NCBI GenBank assembly: GCA_025924755.1
Contig: JAICHT010000240.1
Span: forward strand, 1-5,512
DNA length: 5,512 nt
Reading direction: 5' to 3'
Origin: Chitinophagaceae bacterium
GTDB taxonomy: Bacteria; Bacteroidota; Bacteroidia; Chitinophagales; Chitinophagaceae
Shown here piece by piece: positions 1 through 5,060 of this stretch (positions within the stretch are counted from its first letter, which is position 1; each line of letters starts with the position of its first letter). The notes under the pieces were generated by a model, which was not told the origin of the DNA, ran no database searches, and worked only from the letters and a program-made list of their open reading frames with translations. The position numbers were made by a program, and so were the translations under genes.

Positions 1-1072
1 ATTTGTTGATAGCAGCTTTTCTTTTTTGTGCTAACTGCTTATAATGTTCTGCCTGCTTTGTATTGCCCGATAAGGTATATCCTTTTGCTATATTGGTTTC
101 CAGTGCATATAGCAAACAGTTTAAATCTACCGGAATTAAATTTAGTATTTGGATGGTGGTAATATCCTGGCCATCGGCAAACCAGCGGCTGCTGAAATCC
201 CACCCGCTTTCGGCGCCGGAACGGAGATTACGAAAAATTTCAGGATTACTTTTATGGAGCGCCTTTGCCGTAGTTACATCCTGCACATACGATTCCTGCC
301 GCGGTTTGTTTTGCTGATCGTAATAACGGTTCAATATGCTTCCATCCGGCATATGCACCACATGTTTGGTAGGCGCTGTTTTATCCATCCAATAATTATA
401 TTCCTTTTGCATAGCGGGCAGGTATTCTTTATATACACTTTCGTCTTTTAAAGAAGCCAGCAATGCTACCATTAAGGAAAAGAATGGTGGCTGCGAACGG
501 CTTAAATAATAGCTGCGATTGCCATTGGGTATATGGCCATAGGTATTAATGAGGTAAGTAAAATTCTTGATCATGTTTTCAATAACGTCTACTTTACCAC
601 TTGCCTTTAAACCCATCATCGTAAAGTAAGAATCCCAATAGTAAATCTCGCGAAAGCGGCCACCCGGCACAATATAGGAGTAGGGGAGCGGTAACAAGGA
701 ACTGCCTTTTACAGCCGAATCATTTTTCCGTTGCAGCACCTCCCATAAATCTTTTATATGCCCGGCTGCATCGGGTTCTTTTACGGTATAGCTGTTTTGT
801 GGTGCATGCGGAACCACAAAGTTTTCTTCCACAAAATTCTTAATATTAAATTGCGTATCTCTTTTATTTTTCTCCGCTAAATAATCCCGTACAATCGCCT
901 GTGGATCCCGCTTGGGTACACAATCCACAAAGGTTTTATTATCCGGAAATACTTTGTTCATCTGCACATCCACAAATAGTTGCCCGTATATTTCATCGGG
1001 CGTGGGAATATGCTGTGCAAAGGATAATTGCCCATATAAAAAGAAAAGCAGCAGCAGATGAATTTTTTTCAT
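1..1072 (-). CDS. treA: Secreted trehalase, GH37 family (3' end cut off by the window)
   Basis: Hydrolyses alpha,alpha-trehalose to two glucose molecules, probably in the periplasm. The frame is open from the ATG at 1072 to the window edge (357 full codons), so the C-terminal part lies outside. Residues 1-19 are a signal peptide: KK, then a Leu/Phe-rich core, then SFA before Gln20. There is no lipobox Cys. Family landmarks are visible in order: DVQMNKVFPDNKTFVD near residue 40; trehalase signature 1, PGGRFREIYYWDSYF, at 136-150; GHIPNGNRSYYLSRSQPPF at 179-197; the KPRQES substrate-binding segment around Arg258 and Glu260; and ESGWDFSSRW with Asp292, the equivalent of the general acid Asp312 of E. 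coli TreA. The QWDxPxGWxP signature and the catalytic base Glu lie beyond the edge. E. coli TreA has 565 residues, so roughly a third is missing. The gene lies 75 bp downstream of ridA on the same strand, with a hairpin between. The identification is firm; whether the paralogue deserves the name treA is a convention. Confidence 0.93.
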   Translation of the reverse strand, partial: MKKIHLLLLFFLYGQLSFAQHIPTPDEIYGQLFVDVQMNKVFPDNKTFVDCVPKRDPQAIVRDYLAEKNKRDTQFNIKNFVEENFVVPHAPQNSYTVKEPDAAGHIKDLWEVLQRKNDSAVKGSSLLPLPYSYIVPGGRFREIYYWDSYFTMMGLKASGKVDVIENMIKNFTYLINTYGHIPNGNRSYYLSRSQPPFFSLMVALLASLKDESVYKEYLPAMQKEYNYWMDKTAPTKHVVHMPDGSILNRYYDQQNKPRQESYVQDVTTAKALHKSNPEIFRNLRSGAESGWDFSSRWFADGQDITTIQILNLIPVDLNCLLYALETNIAKGYTLSGNTKQAEHYKQLAQKRKAAINK

Positions 1073-1097
1073 GTACAGCACTATTTATTTCTGAAAT

Positions 1098-1122
1098 TAA
1101 AAAATAGCCGGCATTACCGGCT
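1098..1122 (-). terminator. Rho-independent terminator candidate after ridA
   Basis: Read on the minus strand there is a perfect 6-bp stem AGCCGG / CCGGCT (1122-1117 and 1111-1106) with loop TAATG, followed after one A by six T's (1104-1099). It starts 26 bp after the ridA stop and ends 26 bp before the trehalase start. It should therefore end, or attenuate, ridA transcription before treA. The stem is short, so leakage is likely. Confidence 0.55.
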
Positions 1123-1147
1123 CTAAATTTTATGGATACGTGTTACA

Positions 1148-1528
1148 TCACCTGGTGGCTACAATACTGATTTCTACATTGGCAAGCTTCGGAAGCGCCG
1201 ATACCTGCACTGTTTCGCGGGCTGGAAAATCGCCATTGAAATACTTGGCATAAATTTCATTGATTTCGCCAAAGCGGTTCATATCCGTAATAAAAATAGT
1301 AGTCTTCACTACATTGGCAAAGGTCATTCCGGCTTCCTGCAAAATCACTTTTATATTTTGCATTACCTGGTGTGTTTCTTCCTGGATGTCTTTATTTTTT
1401 AACTGGCCCGTGGTGGCATCAATGCAGATCTGACCAGAAATAAATAAAAGGTTGCCTGTAAGTACGGCCTGGTTGTAAGGCCCGATTGGTGCCGGAGCCT
1501 GGTTGGTATTAACTATTTGTTTTTCCAT
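1148..1528 (-). CDS. ridA: RidA family enamine/imine deaminase (YjgF/YER057c/UK114)
   Basis: Small cytosolic trimeric-type enzyme that hydrolyses reactive enamine/imine intermediates such as 2-aminoacrylate, released by PLP enzymes like threonine dehydratase, to 2-oxoacids and ammonia. The 126 residues match the usual family length (E. coli 128). Landmarks: APAPIGPYNQAV at 11-22 with Tyr18; LLFISGQICID at 27-37; the central helix EETHQVMQNIKVIL at 50-63; the KTTIFITDM strand at 75-83; and the C-terminal signature PARETVQVSALPKLANVEI with Arg104 and Glu119. Those two residues correspond to the substrate-carboxylate Arg105 and the Glu120 of the archetypal RidA, so the deaminase site looks intact. 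The start ATG at 1528 gives the standard MEKQIVNTNQAPAP N-terminus. The gene is divergent from the 3HCDH-like gene at 1628 and upstream of treA on the same strand. Neither neighbour suggests a dedicated pathway, so a general metabolite-repair role is the likely reading. Confidence 0.93.
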   Translation of the reverse strand: MEKQIVNTNQAPAPIGPYNQAVLTGNLLFISGQICIDATTGQLKNKDIQEETHQVMQNIKVILQEAGMTFANVVKTTIFITDMNRFGEINEIYAKYFNGDFPARETVQVSALPKLANVEISIVATR

Positions 1529-1529
1529 A

Positions 1530-1612
1530 TTGTGTGGCTGCTTCTAATTAAAGCGAATTTCATTAATTATTTTGTTATTCAGTTGCTATTGTTTTGTATA
1601 ATTTGTGTGGCT
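1530..1612. repeat. 10-bp direct repeat at both ends of the ridA / 3HCDH-like divergent spacer
   Basis: TTGTGTGGCT occurs at 1530-1539, immediately next to the ridA start codon, and again at 1603-1612, 15 bp before the start of the plus-strand gene at 1628. The copies are 73 bp apart (about seven helical turns) in a 99-bp spacer. They could be a paired operator controlling both genes, or chance. No regulator is identified. Confidence 0.4.
1597..1605 (+). promoter_or_regulatory. Putative Bacteroidota-type -7 promoter element for the 3HCDH-like gene
   Basis: TATAATTTG resembles the Bacteroidota -7 consensus TAnnTTTG with one extra base. A TTTG at 1571-1574 lies 22 bp upstream as a possible -33 box (19-20 bp is more usual). 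The element lies 22 bp before the ATG at 1628, implying a very short leader, and it overlaps the second copy of the TTGTGTGGCT repeat. This is pattern matching only. Confidence 0.35.
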
Positions 1613-1627
1613 AATGATACATAAGCT

Positions 1628-2263
1628 ATGCAAATTATTGTAGCAGGCAATGAAATTTTGAAAAATGAATTTTTAGCTTCCGGGATGGCGCCGGATGTGG
1701 ATTGTATATGGATTGATGATGCGGCGCATTTTTTACATTATCCGCAGGCAGATGCTTATATTGATTTGTTGTTTGAAAAAAGTGAAGACAGAATACTGTT
1801 GCTGCAACAGTTGCTGCCTAAGTTGGTTGTCATCAACAGCGTGGTACATACGCTGGCAGAAACGAATGCCGCTTTTGTACGCATCAATGGCTGGCCTACT
1901 TTTTTGCAATCGCCGCTTGTAGAAGCATATAGTAATAAGGAAGATTTAAAAACAACTGCTGAAACTATATTTCACCTTTTTAATAAGAAGATGGTGTGGC
2001 TGGCGGATACTCCCGGCTTTGTAACACCGCGTATTATCAGTATGATTATTAACGAAGCTTATTTTGCCTTATCTGAAAATGTAAGTACCAAAGAAGCTAT
2101 TGATATGGCTATGAAGCTAGGTACTAATTATCCATTTGGACCGTTTGAATGGAGCAGAAGAATAGGATTGAAAAATATTGCCGCCTTATTACATCAATTA
2201 AGCCTTTCAGAAAAACAATATCAGCCTTGTGAATTATTGGTACAGGAAGCCAGTGAAAATTAA
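1628..2263 (+). CDS. 3-hydroxyacyl-CoA dehydrogenase-like protein with degenerate NAD-binding half
   Basis: 211 residues, against about 280-300 for stand-alone 3-hydroxybutyryl-CoA dehydrogenases. The C-terminal half is a good 3HCDH C-domain: DTPGFVTPRIISMIINEAYFAL at 127-148, then EAIDMAMKLGTNYPFGPFEW at 156-175 and IGLKNI at 179-184. These match the family pattern DTPGFVxNRxxxPxxNEA ... IDxAMKLGxxxPxGPFxxxDxxGLD. The N-terminal half starts MQIIVAGNE like a first Rossmann strand but has no GxGxxG loop and is about 80 residues short. The middle aligns as NSVVHTLAE (family SNTSSLxIT) and VRINGWPTFLQSPLVEAY (family GMHFFNPxxxMxLVEV). Thus the catalytic His becomes Asn87, while the partner Glu (Glu99) and the substrate Ser (Ser71) are kept; the family Asn in VNR is Pro134. 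Dehydrogenase activity is therefore doubtful; acyl-CoA binding or a structural role is possible. It is divergent from ridA and convergent with umuC, sharing TTAA as overlapping stops. Confidence 0.75.
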   Translation: MQIIVAGNEILKNEFLASGMAPDVDCIWIDDAAHFLHYPQADAYIDLLFEKSEDRILLLQQLLPKLVVINSVVHTLAETNAAFVRINGWPTFLQSPLVEAYSNKEDLKTTAETIFHLFNKKMVWLADTPGFVTPRIISMIINEAYFALSENVSTKEAIDMAMKLGTNYPFGPFEWSRRIGLKNIAALLHQLSLSEKQYQPCELLVQEASEN

Positions 2264-3525
2264 CTGATCTCATATAATTCGTTCCAACGTGTGGTATACC
2301 GCGGCGAATGAAAAGCCTGCCGCATTTTCCAGTTGCGCTTTGTGCCGGAAGAAGCAAATTTTACCATATCATCCCGCATGCTGAAATTAATATTGTCTAT
2401 CATCTCCATCAAATAACGCCCGATACTTCTGCCTGGTGTAAATAAGTTGGCCTGAATACAACTGTCCGGCACTAAACCGCTTAACACGATACCTGCTTTT
2501 TTATACTTCTTTCCGGCCTCAAAAAGCTGATCGGCCATTTTCATAGCAGGTTTTATCAATTCGTTTGTTAAAGAAGTAGGCTGCGGTAATATGGTATACG
2601 TGCTAATGCTGGGGCCGTGTGTAAAATGTGGGGCTGTTGTATTTTCTTTCGGAACTACAAAAGCGCTGATAATGCTGGCCGCACTTTGCTGGCGGCGCAG
2701 CTTCTCGGCCGCACGGGCAGTGTAGGTGGCAATTGCTTCTTTGATATCGGCTAAGTCGGTAACGGCATTGCCAAACATCCGTGTGGTAGCAATCATTTTT
2801 TTATTGGTAAGATCCTTATCCATCACAATGGCTTCCTGTCCGTTTAATTCTTTAATGAGCCGTATGCCCACTACACCTCCTAAATTTTTTCGGGCCCATT
2901 CTTCTGAAAGGTTGCGCAGATCCCAGGCAGTATAAATGCCAAAGTTCAACAGCTTTTCCTTGTACTGATGGCCTATGCCCCAAATATCATTAACAGAGGT
3001 ACTTTGCAGGGCATGGATAATTTTATTGTCGTCACTTAATACGGTAATGCCATCCTGCTTTTTAGAGATGCGGTTGGCCAGCTTCGATAGAGTTTTTGTG
3101 GGTGCAATACCGATTGAAACTTTTACGCCGGTCCATTTTTCTATAGTATTTTTTATTTCTTTTGCTAGCGTTTGCAGTTGTGCAGATGTAAAGCCATGTA
3201 CATCTAAAAAGGCCTCATCTACCGAATAGACTTCTACTTTATTTTCACCCAATATGGTTTTCAAAGTTTCCATTACCCGCCAACTCATATCGCCATACAA
3301 ATTATAGTTGGATGAAAAAGCTTCTACGCCATATTTTTCAATAAGCGGTTTTGCTTTAAAGTAAGGGCCTGTCATGCCGATACCAATGGCCTTGGCTTCT
3401 TTGCTGCGGGCAATGATGCAGCCATCGTTATTACTTAAAACCACTACGGGTTTTTGTTCCAGATCGGGACGGAAAACCCGTTCGCAGGAGCAATAAAAAC
3501 TATTGCAGTCTACAATGGCTTTCAT
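2260..3525 (-). CDS. umuC: UmuC-like Y-family DNA polymerase (pol V catalytic subunit)
   Basis: Error-prone translesion polymerase that copies past lesions with UmuD, RecA and the beta clamp. The 421 residues are nearly identical in length to E. coli UmuC (422). The palm begins MKAIVDCNSFYCSCERVF with metal ligand Asp6. YSVDEAFLDV at 100-109 carries the catalytic Asp103-Glu104 pair. SIGIAPTKTLSKLAN at 137-151 is the conserved thumb-side motif, and VNDIWGIGHQYKEKL from about 178 is the helix-hairpin-helix. The little-finger domain follows, then QANLF at 358-362, a beta-clamp motif matching E. coli QLNLF at 357-361. The C-terminal UmuC-specific tail (DUF4113-like) has WKMRQ and SPRYTTRW. All catalytic residues are present, so the enzyme should be active. 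It is the last gene of the umuD-like / RhuM-Fic / umuC operon: its ATG lies 1 bp after the RhuM-Fic stop, suggesting translational coupling. Its stop overlaps that of the convergent gene by 4 bp. Confidence 0.95.
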   Translation of the reverse strand: MKAIVDCNSFYCSCERVFRPDLEQKPVVVLSNNDGCIIARSKEAKAIGIGMTGPYFKAKPLIEKYGVEAFSSNYNLYGDMSWRVMETLKTILGENKVEVYSVDEAFLDVHGFTSAQLQTLAKEIKNTIEKWTGVKVSIGIAPTKTLSKLANRISKKQDGITVLSDDNKIIHALQSTSVNDIWGIGHQYKEKLLNFGIYTAWDLRNLSEEWARKNLGGVVGIRLIKELNGQEAIVMDKDLTNKKMIATTRMFGNAVTDLADIKEAIATYTARAAEKLRRQQSAASIISAFVVPKENTTAPHFTHGPSISTYTILPQPTSLTNELIKPAMKMADQLFEAGKKYKKAGIVLSGLVPDSCIQANLFTPGRSIGRYLMEMIDNINFSMRDDMVKFASSGTKRNWKMRQAFHSPRYTTRWNELYEIS

Positions 3526-3526
3526 G

Positions 3527-4528
3527 TTATTCGTTAATTAAATTAATAACCAACGTAATCAGCAGTTCTTTGTTTGCCGGATCGCTTTGCGCTACTAAAA
3601 GCGCCAAAGCTACCAGGGCGTTATCATTTACCTTCACTTCATTTTGCCTGCGTAATAAGTGTTTATTGAGGTATAAAAACCATATAAATAAAAAAGCGCC
3701 AATGCGTTTATTGCCATCGGCAAATGGGTGGTTTTTAATAATGAAATAGAGCAGGTGCGCTGCCTGCTCTTCAATACTCGCATACAGGTACTCGCCGCCA
3801 AACGTTTGTGTAATGCTATTTAAGATACCCTCAAAACTGTTTTCTCTTTCACGGCCAAATAACTCGGAAGCTTCTTTCCTTTTTATCAGATCTTTTTTCA
3901 GTTGATTAATAGCTACTGTCGCTTCTTGATATTGAATTTCGTAGGTCAGTGGTTTGTCGGTGGGTTCTATTGTTAGCGTATGGCTGTCAAACCGGTTTAA
4001 TAGTACAAACGACCGGGTGTATTGCGATATAATTTCCAGCAACCCCTGCGTTTCGCTTGCAGTTAACTCTTTTGTTCCGATTGTAGTTTTTAAAAACTCT
4101 ACGGTTTTGTTTAGTTCGTTGAATTTTTCCTGTTGCTCCTGTAATCTTTTTTCATTAATAGTATATCCTTTTACCAGGTGGTCTTTTAAAGTTTGTGTAG
4201 CCCAGATGCGGAACTGTGTACCTCGTTTGGAATTTACACGATAACCTACAGAGATGATGACATCTAAATTGTAAAACCTTACTTTTCGGTTTACGGTTCG
4301 GTTGCCTTCTTTTTGAACTACCGAGAAAAACTCGGTAGTTGTCGACTCTTTCAATTCTTCTTCTTTAAAAATGTTTTTGATATGGAGTCCGATTGTATCA
4401 GAATCTTTGTCAAACAATTCAGACATTAGCTTCTGTGATAACCATATAGAATCGTTCTCCAGCCTGACATCTAACTGGCTATGTCCATCTTCTGCCTGAT
4501 AAATTAGTATCTCACCTTTACTTTCCAT
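3527..4528 (-). CDS. RhuM-Fic fusion protein (virulence RhuM family with C-terminal Fic/Doc domain)
   Basis: 333 residues in two parts. Residues 1-130 are the RhuM domain: EILIYQAEDG at 6-15, a helix-turn-helix-like stretch IWLSQKLMSELF at 28-39 followed by IGLHIKNIF at 46-54, then VRFYNLDVIISVGYRV at 83-98 and RGTQFRIWATQTLKDHLVKG at 102-121. A charged coiled-coil-like linker (about 124-150) leads to a Fic/Doc fold with the active-site loop HPFADGNKR at 267-275. This fits HxFx(D/E)GN(G/K)R, with His267 as the expected base and Asp271 as the metal ligand. Fic enzymes transfer AMP or other phosphate-containing groups to protein side chains, and Doc phosphorylates EF-Tu; the target here is unknown. 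I see no canonical (S/T)xxxE(G/N) inhibitory motif. RhuM was named from a Salmonella pathogenicity island, but its biochemistry is not established. The gene sits between umuD and umuC (21 bp and 1 bp gaps), so it is almost certainly co-expressed with them. The HTH-like region might bind DNA; that is inference. Confidence 0.88.
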   Translation of the reverse strand: MESKGEILIYQAEDGHSQLDVRLENDSIWLSQKLMSELFDKDSDTIGLHIKNIFKEEELKESTTTEFFSVVQKEGNRTVNRKVRFYNLDVIISVGYRVNSKRGTQFRIWATQTLKDHLVKGYTINEKRLQEQQEKFNELNKTVEFLKTTIGTKELTASETQGLLEIISQYTRSFVLLNRFDSHTLTIEPTDKPLTYEIQYQEATVAINQLKKDLIKRKEASELFGRERENSFEGILNSITQTFGGEYLYASIEEQAAHLLYFIIKNHPFADGNKRIGAFLFIWFLYLNKHLLRRQNEVKVNDNALVALALLVAQSDPANKELLITLVINLINE

Positions 4529-4549
4529 ATAAACAATTTACAAAAACAA

Positions 4550-4984
4550 TTATACAATATGAATGACATAAGTTACTACACCCCAGACACAGAAATTAGA
4601 AGAAGGTTCCACTTCAATAGCCGATAGCTTTTGCGTTTCGGGCAGTAGCCTTACTTTTTTATTTTGTAAAATGTGCAGCCGCCTGATAAGCATTTCCCCA
4701 TTCAATATTGCGATAATTATTTTGCCGTTTTTTGCTTCCAGCGAACGATCTACAATTACCACATCCCCATTATGAATGCCGGCGCCAATCATGGCATCAC
4801 CATTCACCCGCATAAAAAAAGTAGCCGGTTTGTTTTTTATTAATTGCTCATTTAAATCAATACCTCGTTCCGCATAGTCATCTGCCGCAGCACTAAACCC
4901 GGTAGCATTGGCCGTTCTCACATTGTCCTGCGTATAGTCTTTCGATCCTTTGTAGCCGGGTGAAAAAAATGAACCGTTATCCAT
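4550..4984 (-). CDS. umuD: UmuD-like S24 family protein with both catalytic dyad residues replaced
   Basis: 144 residues (E. coli UmuD 139), aligning over its full length with a constant offset of about +4. GFSAAADDYAERGIDLNEQL at 29-48 matches GFPSPAADYVEQRIDLNQLL; FFMRVNGDAMIGAGIHNGD at 56-74 matches the nucleophile region; GKIIIAILNGEMLIRRL at 87-103 matches the lysine region; FCVWGVVTYVIH is the last strand. The nucleophile Ser60 is replaced by Ala64 (codon GCC) and Lys97 by Arg101 (codon AGG), spaced 37 residues apart exactly as in E. coli. The cleavage site Cys24-Gly25 is Thr28-Gly29. Normal UmuD cuts itself on RecA filaments to give UmuD', the accessory subunit of pol V; this protein should be unable to. 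It has no helix-turn-helix, so it is not LexA. There is no frameshift and the rest of the fold is conserved, arguing for a maintained non-proteolytic partner of UmuC. It is the first gene of the operon, reading away from the control region at 4985-5060. Confidence 0.88.
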   Translation of the reverse strand: MDNGSFFSPGYKGSKDYTQDNVRTANATGFSAAADDYAERGIDLNEQLIKNKPATFFMRVNGDAMIGAGIHNGDVVIVDRSLEAKNGKIIIAILNGEMLIRRLHILQNKKVRLLPETQKLSAIEVEPSSNFCVWGVVTYVIHIV

Positions 4985-4999
4985 AAATCAAAATTTTAA

Positions 5000-5018
5000 T
5001 TACTAAATTTTTTGGTAA
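5000..5018. promoter_or_regulatory. Imperfect inverted repeat, candidate operator 1 upstream of umuD-like gene
   Basis: TTACTAAATTTTTTGGTAA has arms TTACtAAA and TTTgGTAA, a 7-of-8 inverted match. It contains ACTAAATTTTTTGG (5002-5015), related to the second motif 23 bp downstream. The position, just downstream of the TATAAT element on the umuD side and 15 bp from the start codon, suits a repressor-binding site. The binding factor is unknown; no E. coli-type SOS box is present. Confidence 0.4.
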
Positions 5019-5019
5019 A

Positions 5020-5025
5020 ATTATA
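5020..5025 (-). promoter_or_regulatory. TATAAT-like promoter element for the umuD / RhuM-Fic / umuC operon
   Basis: On the minus strand TATAAT is followed by TTTA (TATAATTTTA), reminiscent of both a -10 box and the Bacteroidota TAnnTTTG element. It lies 35 bp upstream of the umuD-like ATG and sits between the two operator-like motifs, so a factor bound to either would affect it. No convincing -33/-35 box was found. Confidence 0.4.
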
Positions 5026-5038
5026 CTAAAATATTTAG
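5026..5038. promoter_or_regulatory. Inverted repeat, candidate operator 2 in the divergent control region
   Basis: CTAAA-ATA-TTTAG is a perfect 5-bp inverted repeat. With the preceding A (5025) it matches operator candidate 1 at 11 of 14 positions (ACTAAAnTnTTTnG), offset by 23 bp. Its right arm overlaps TAGCTTG (5036-5042), a weak -7-like element for the plus-strand gene at 5061, with TTTG at 5011-5014 as a possible -33 box. One protein could thus control both directions. The region is A+T-rich, so chance similarity is a real alternative. Confidence 0.38.
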
Positions 5039-5060
5039 CTTGCACTTTAAAACGAAACTT

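Noticed and set aside
63..1107. Plus-strand open frames at 63-317, 149-451 and 901-1107
   Set aside because: They lie antisense to the trehalase gene, which is open along the whole stretch and carries family motifs; their translations show no recognisable protein features.
1695..1922. Plus-strand open frame inside the 3HCDH-like gene
   Set aside because: An alternative frame of a real gene with low-complexity Cys/Leu-rich translation and no support.
2301..2327. GCGGC...GCCGC hairpin followed by ATTTT as terminator for the 3HCDH-like gene
   Set aside because: The stem is only 5-6 bp with an 11-13 base loop, the T-run is four bases, and it lies inside umuC coding sequence, where codon constraints explain it equally well.
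2124..4244. Open frames at 2124-2357 (minus) and 2726-2935, 2975-3229 and 3954-4244 (plus)
   Set aside because: All overlap umuC, the 3HCDH-like gene or the RhuM-Fic gene in other frames; no motifs.
4550..4984. Interpretation of the UmuD-like protein as a LexA or phage repressor
   Set aside because: The 144-residue protein has only the UmuD-length N-terminal arm and no helix-turn-helix domain, and it is followed by umuC.
4985..5060. E. coli-type LexA box (CTGT-N8-ACAG) upstream of umuD
   Set aside because: No such sequence is present; only the A+T-rich ACTAAA-type repeats are seen, so SOS control cannot be claimed from sequence.
5040..5060. TTG at 5040 as the start of the 2H phosphoesterase
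   Set aside because: It is in frame, but it would overlap the region with promoter-like and operator-like elements; GTG at 5061 gives a more family-like N-terminus. It cannot be excluded.
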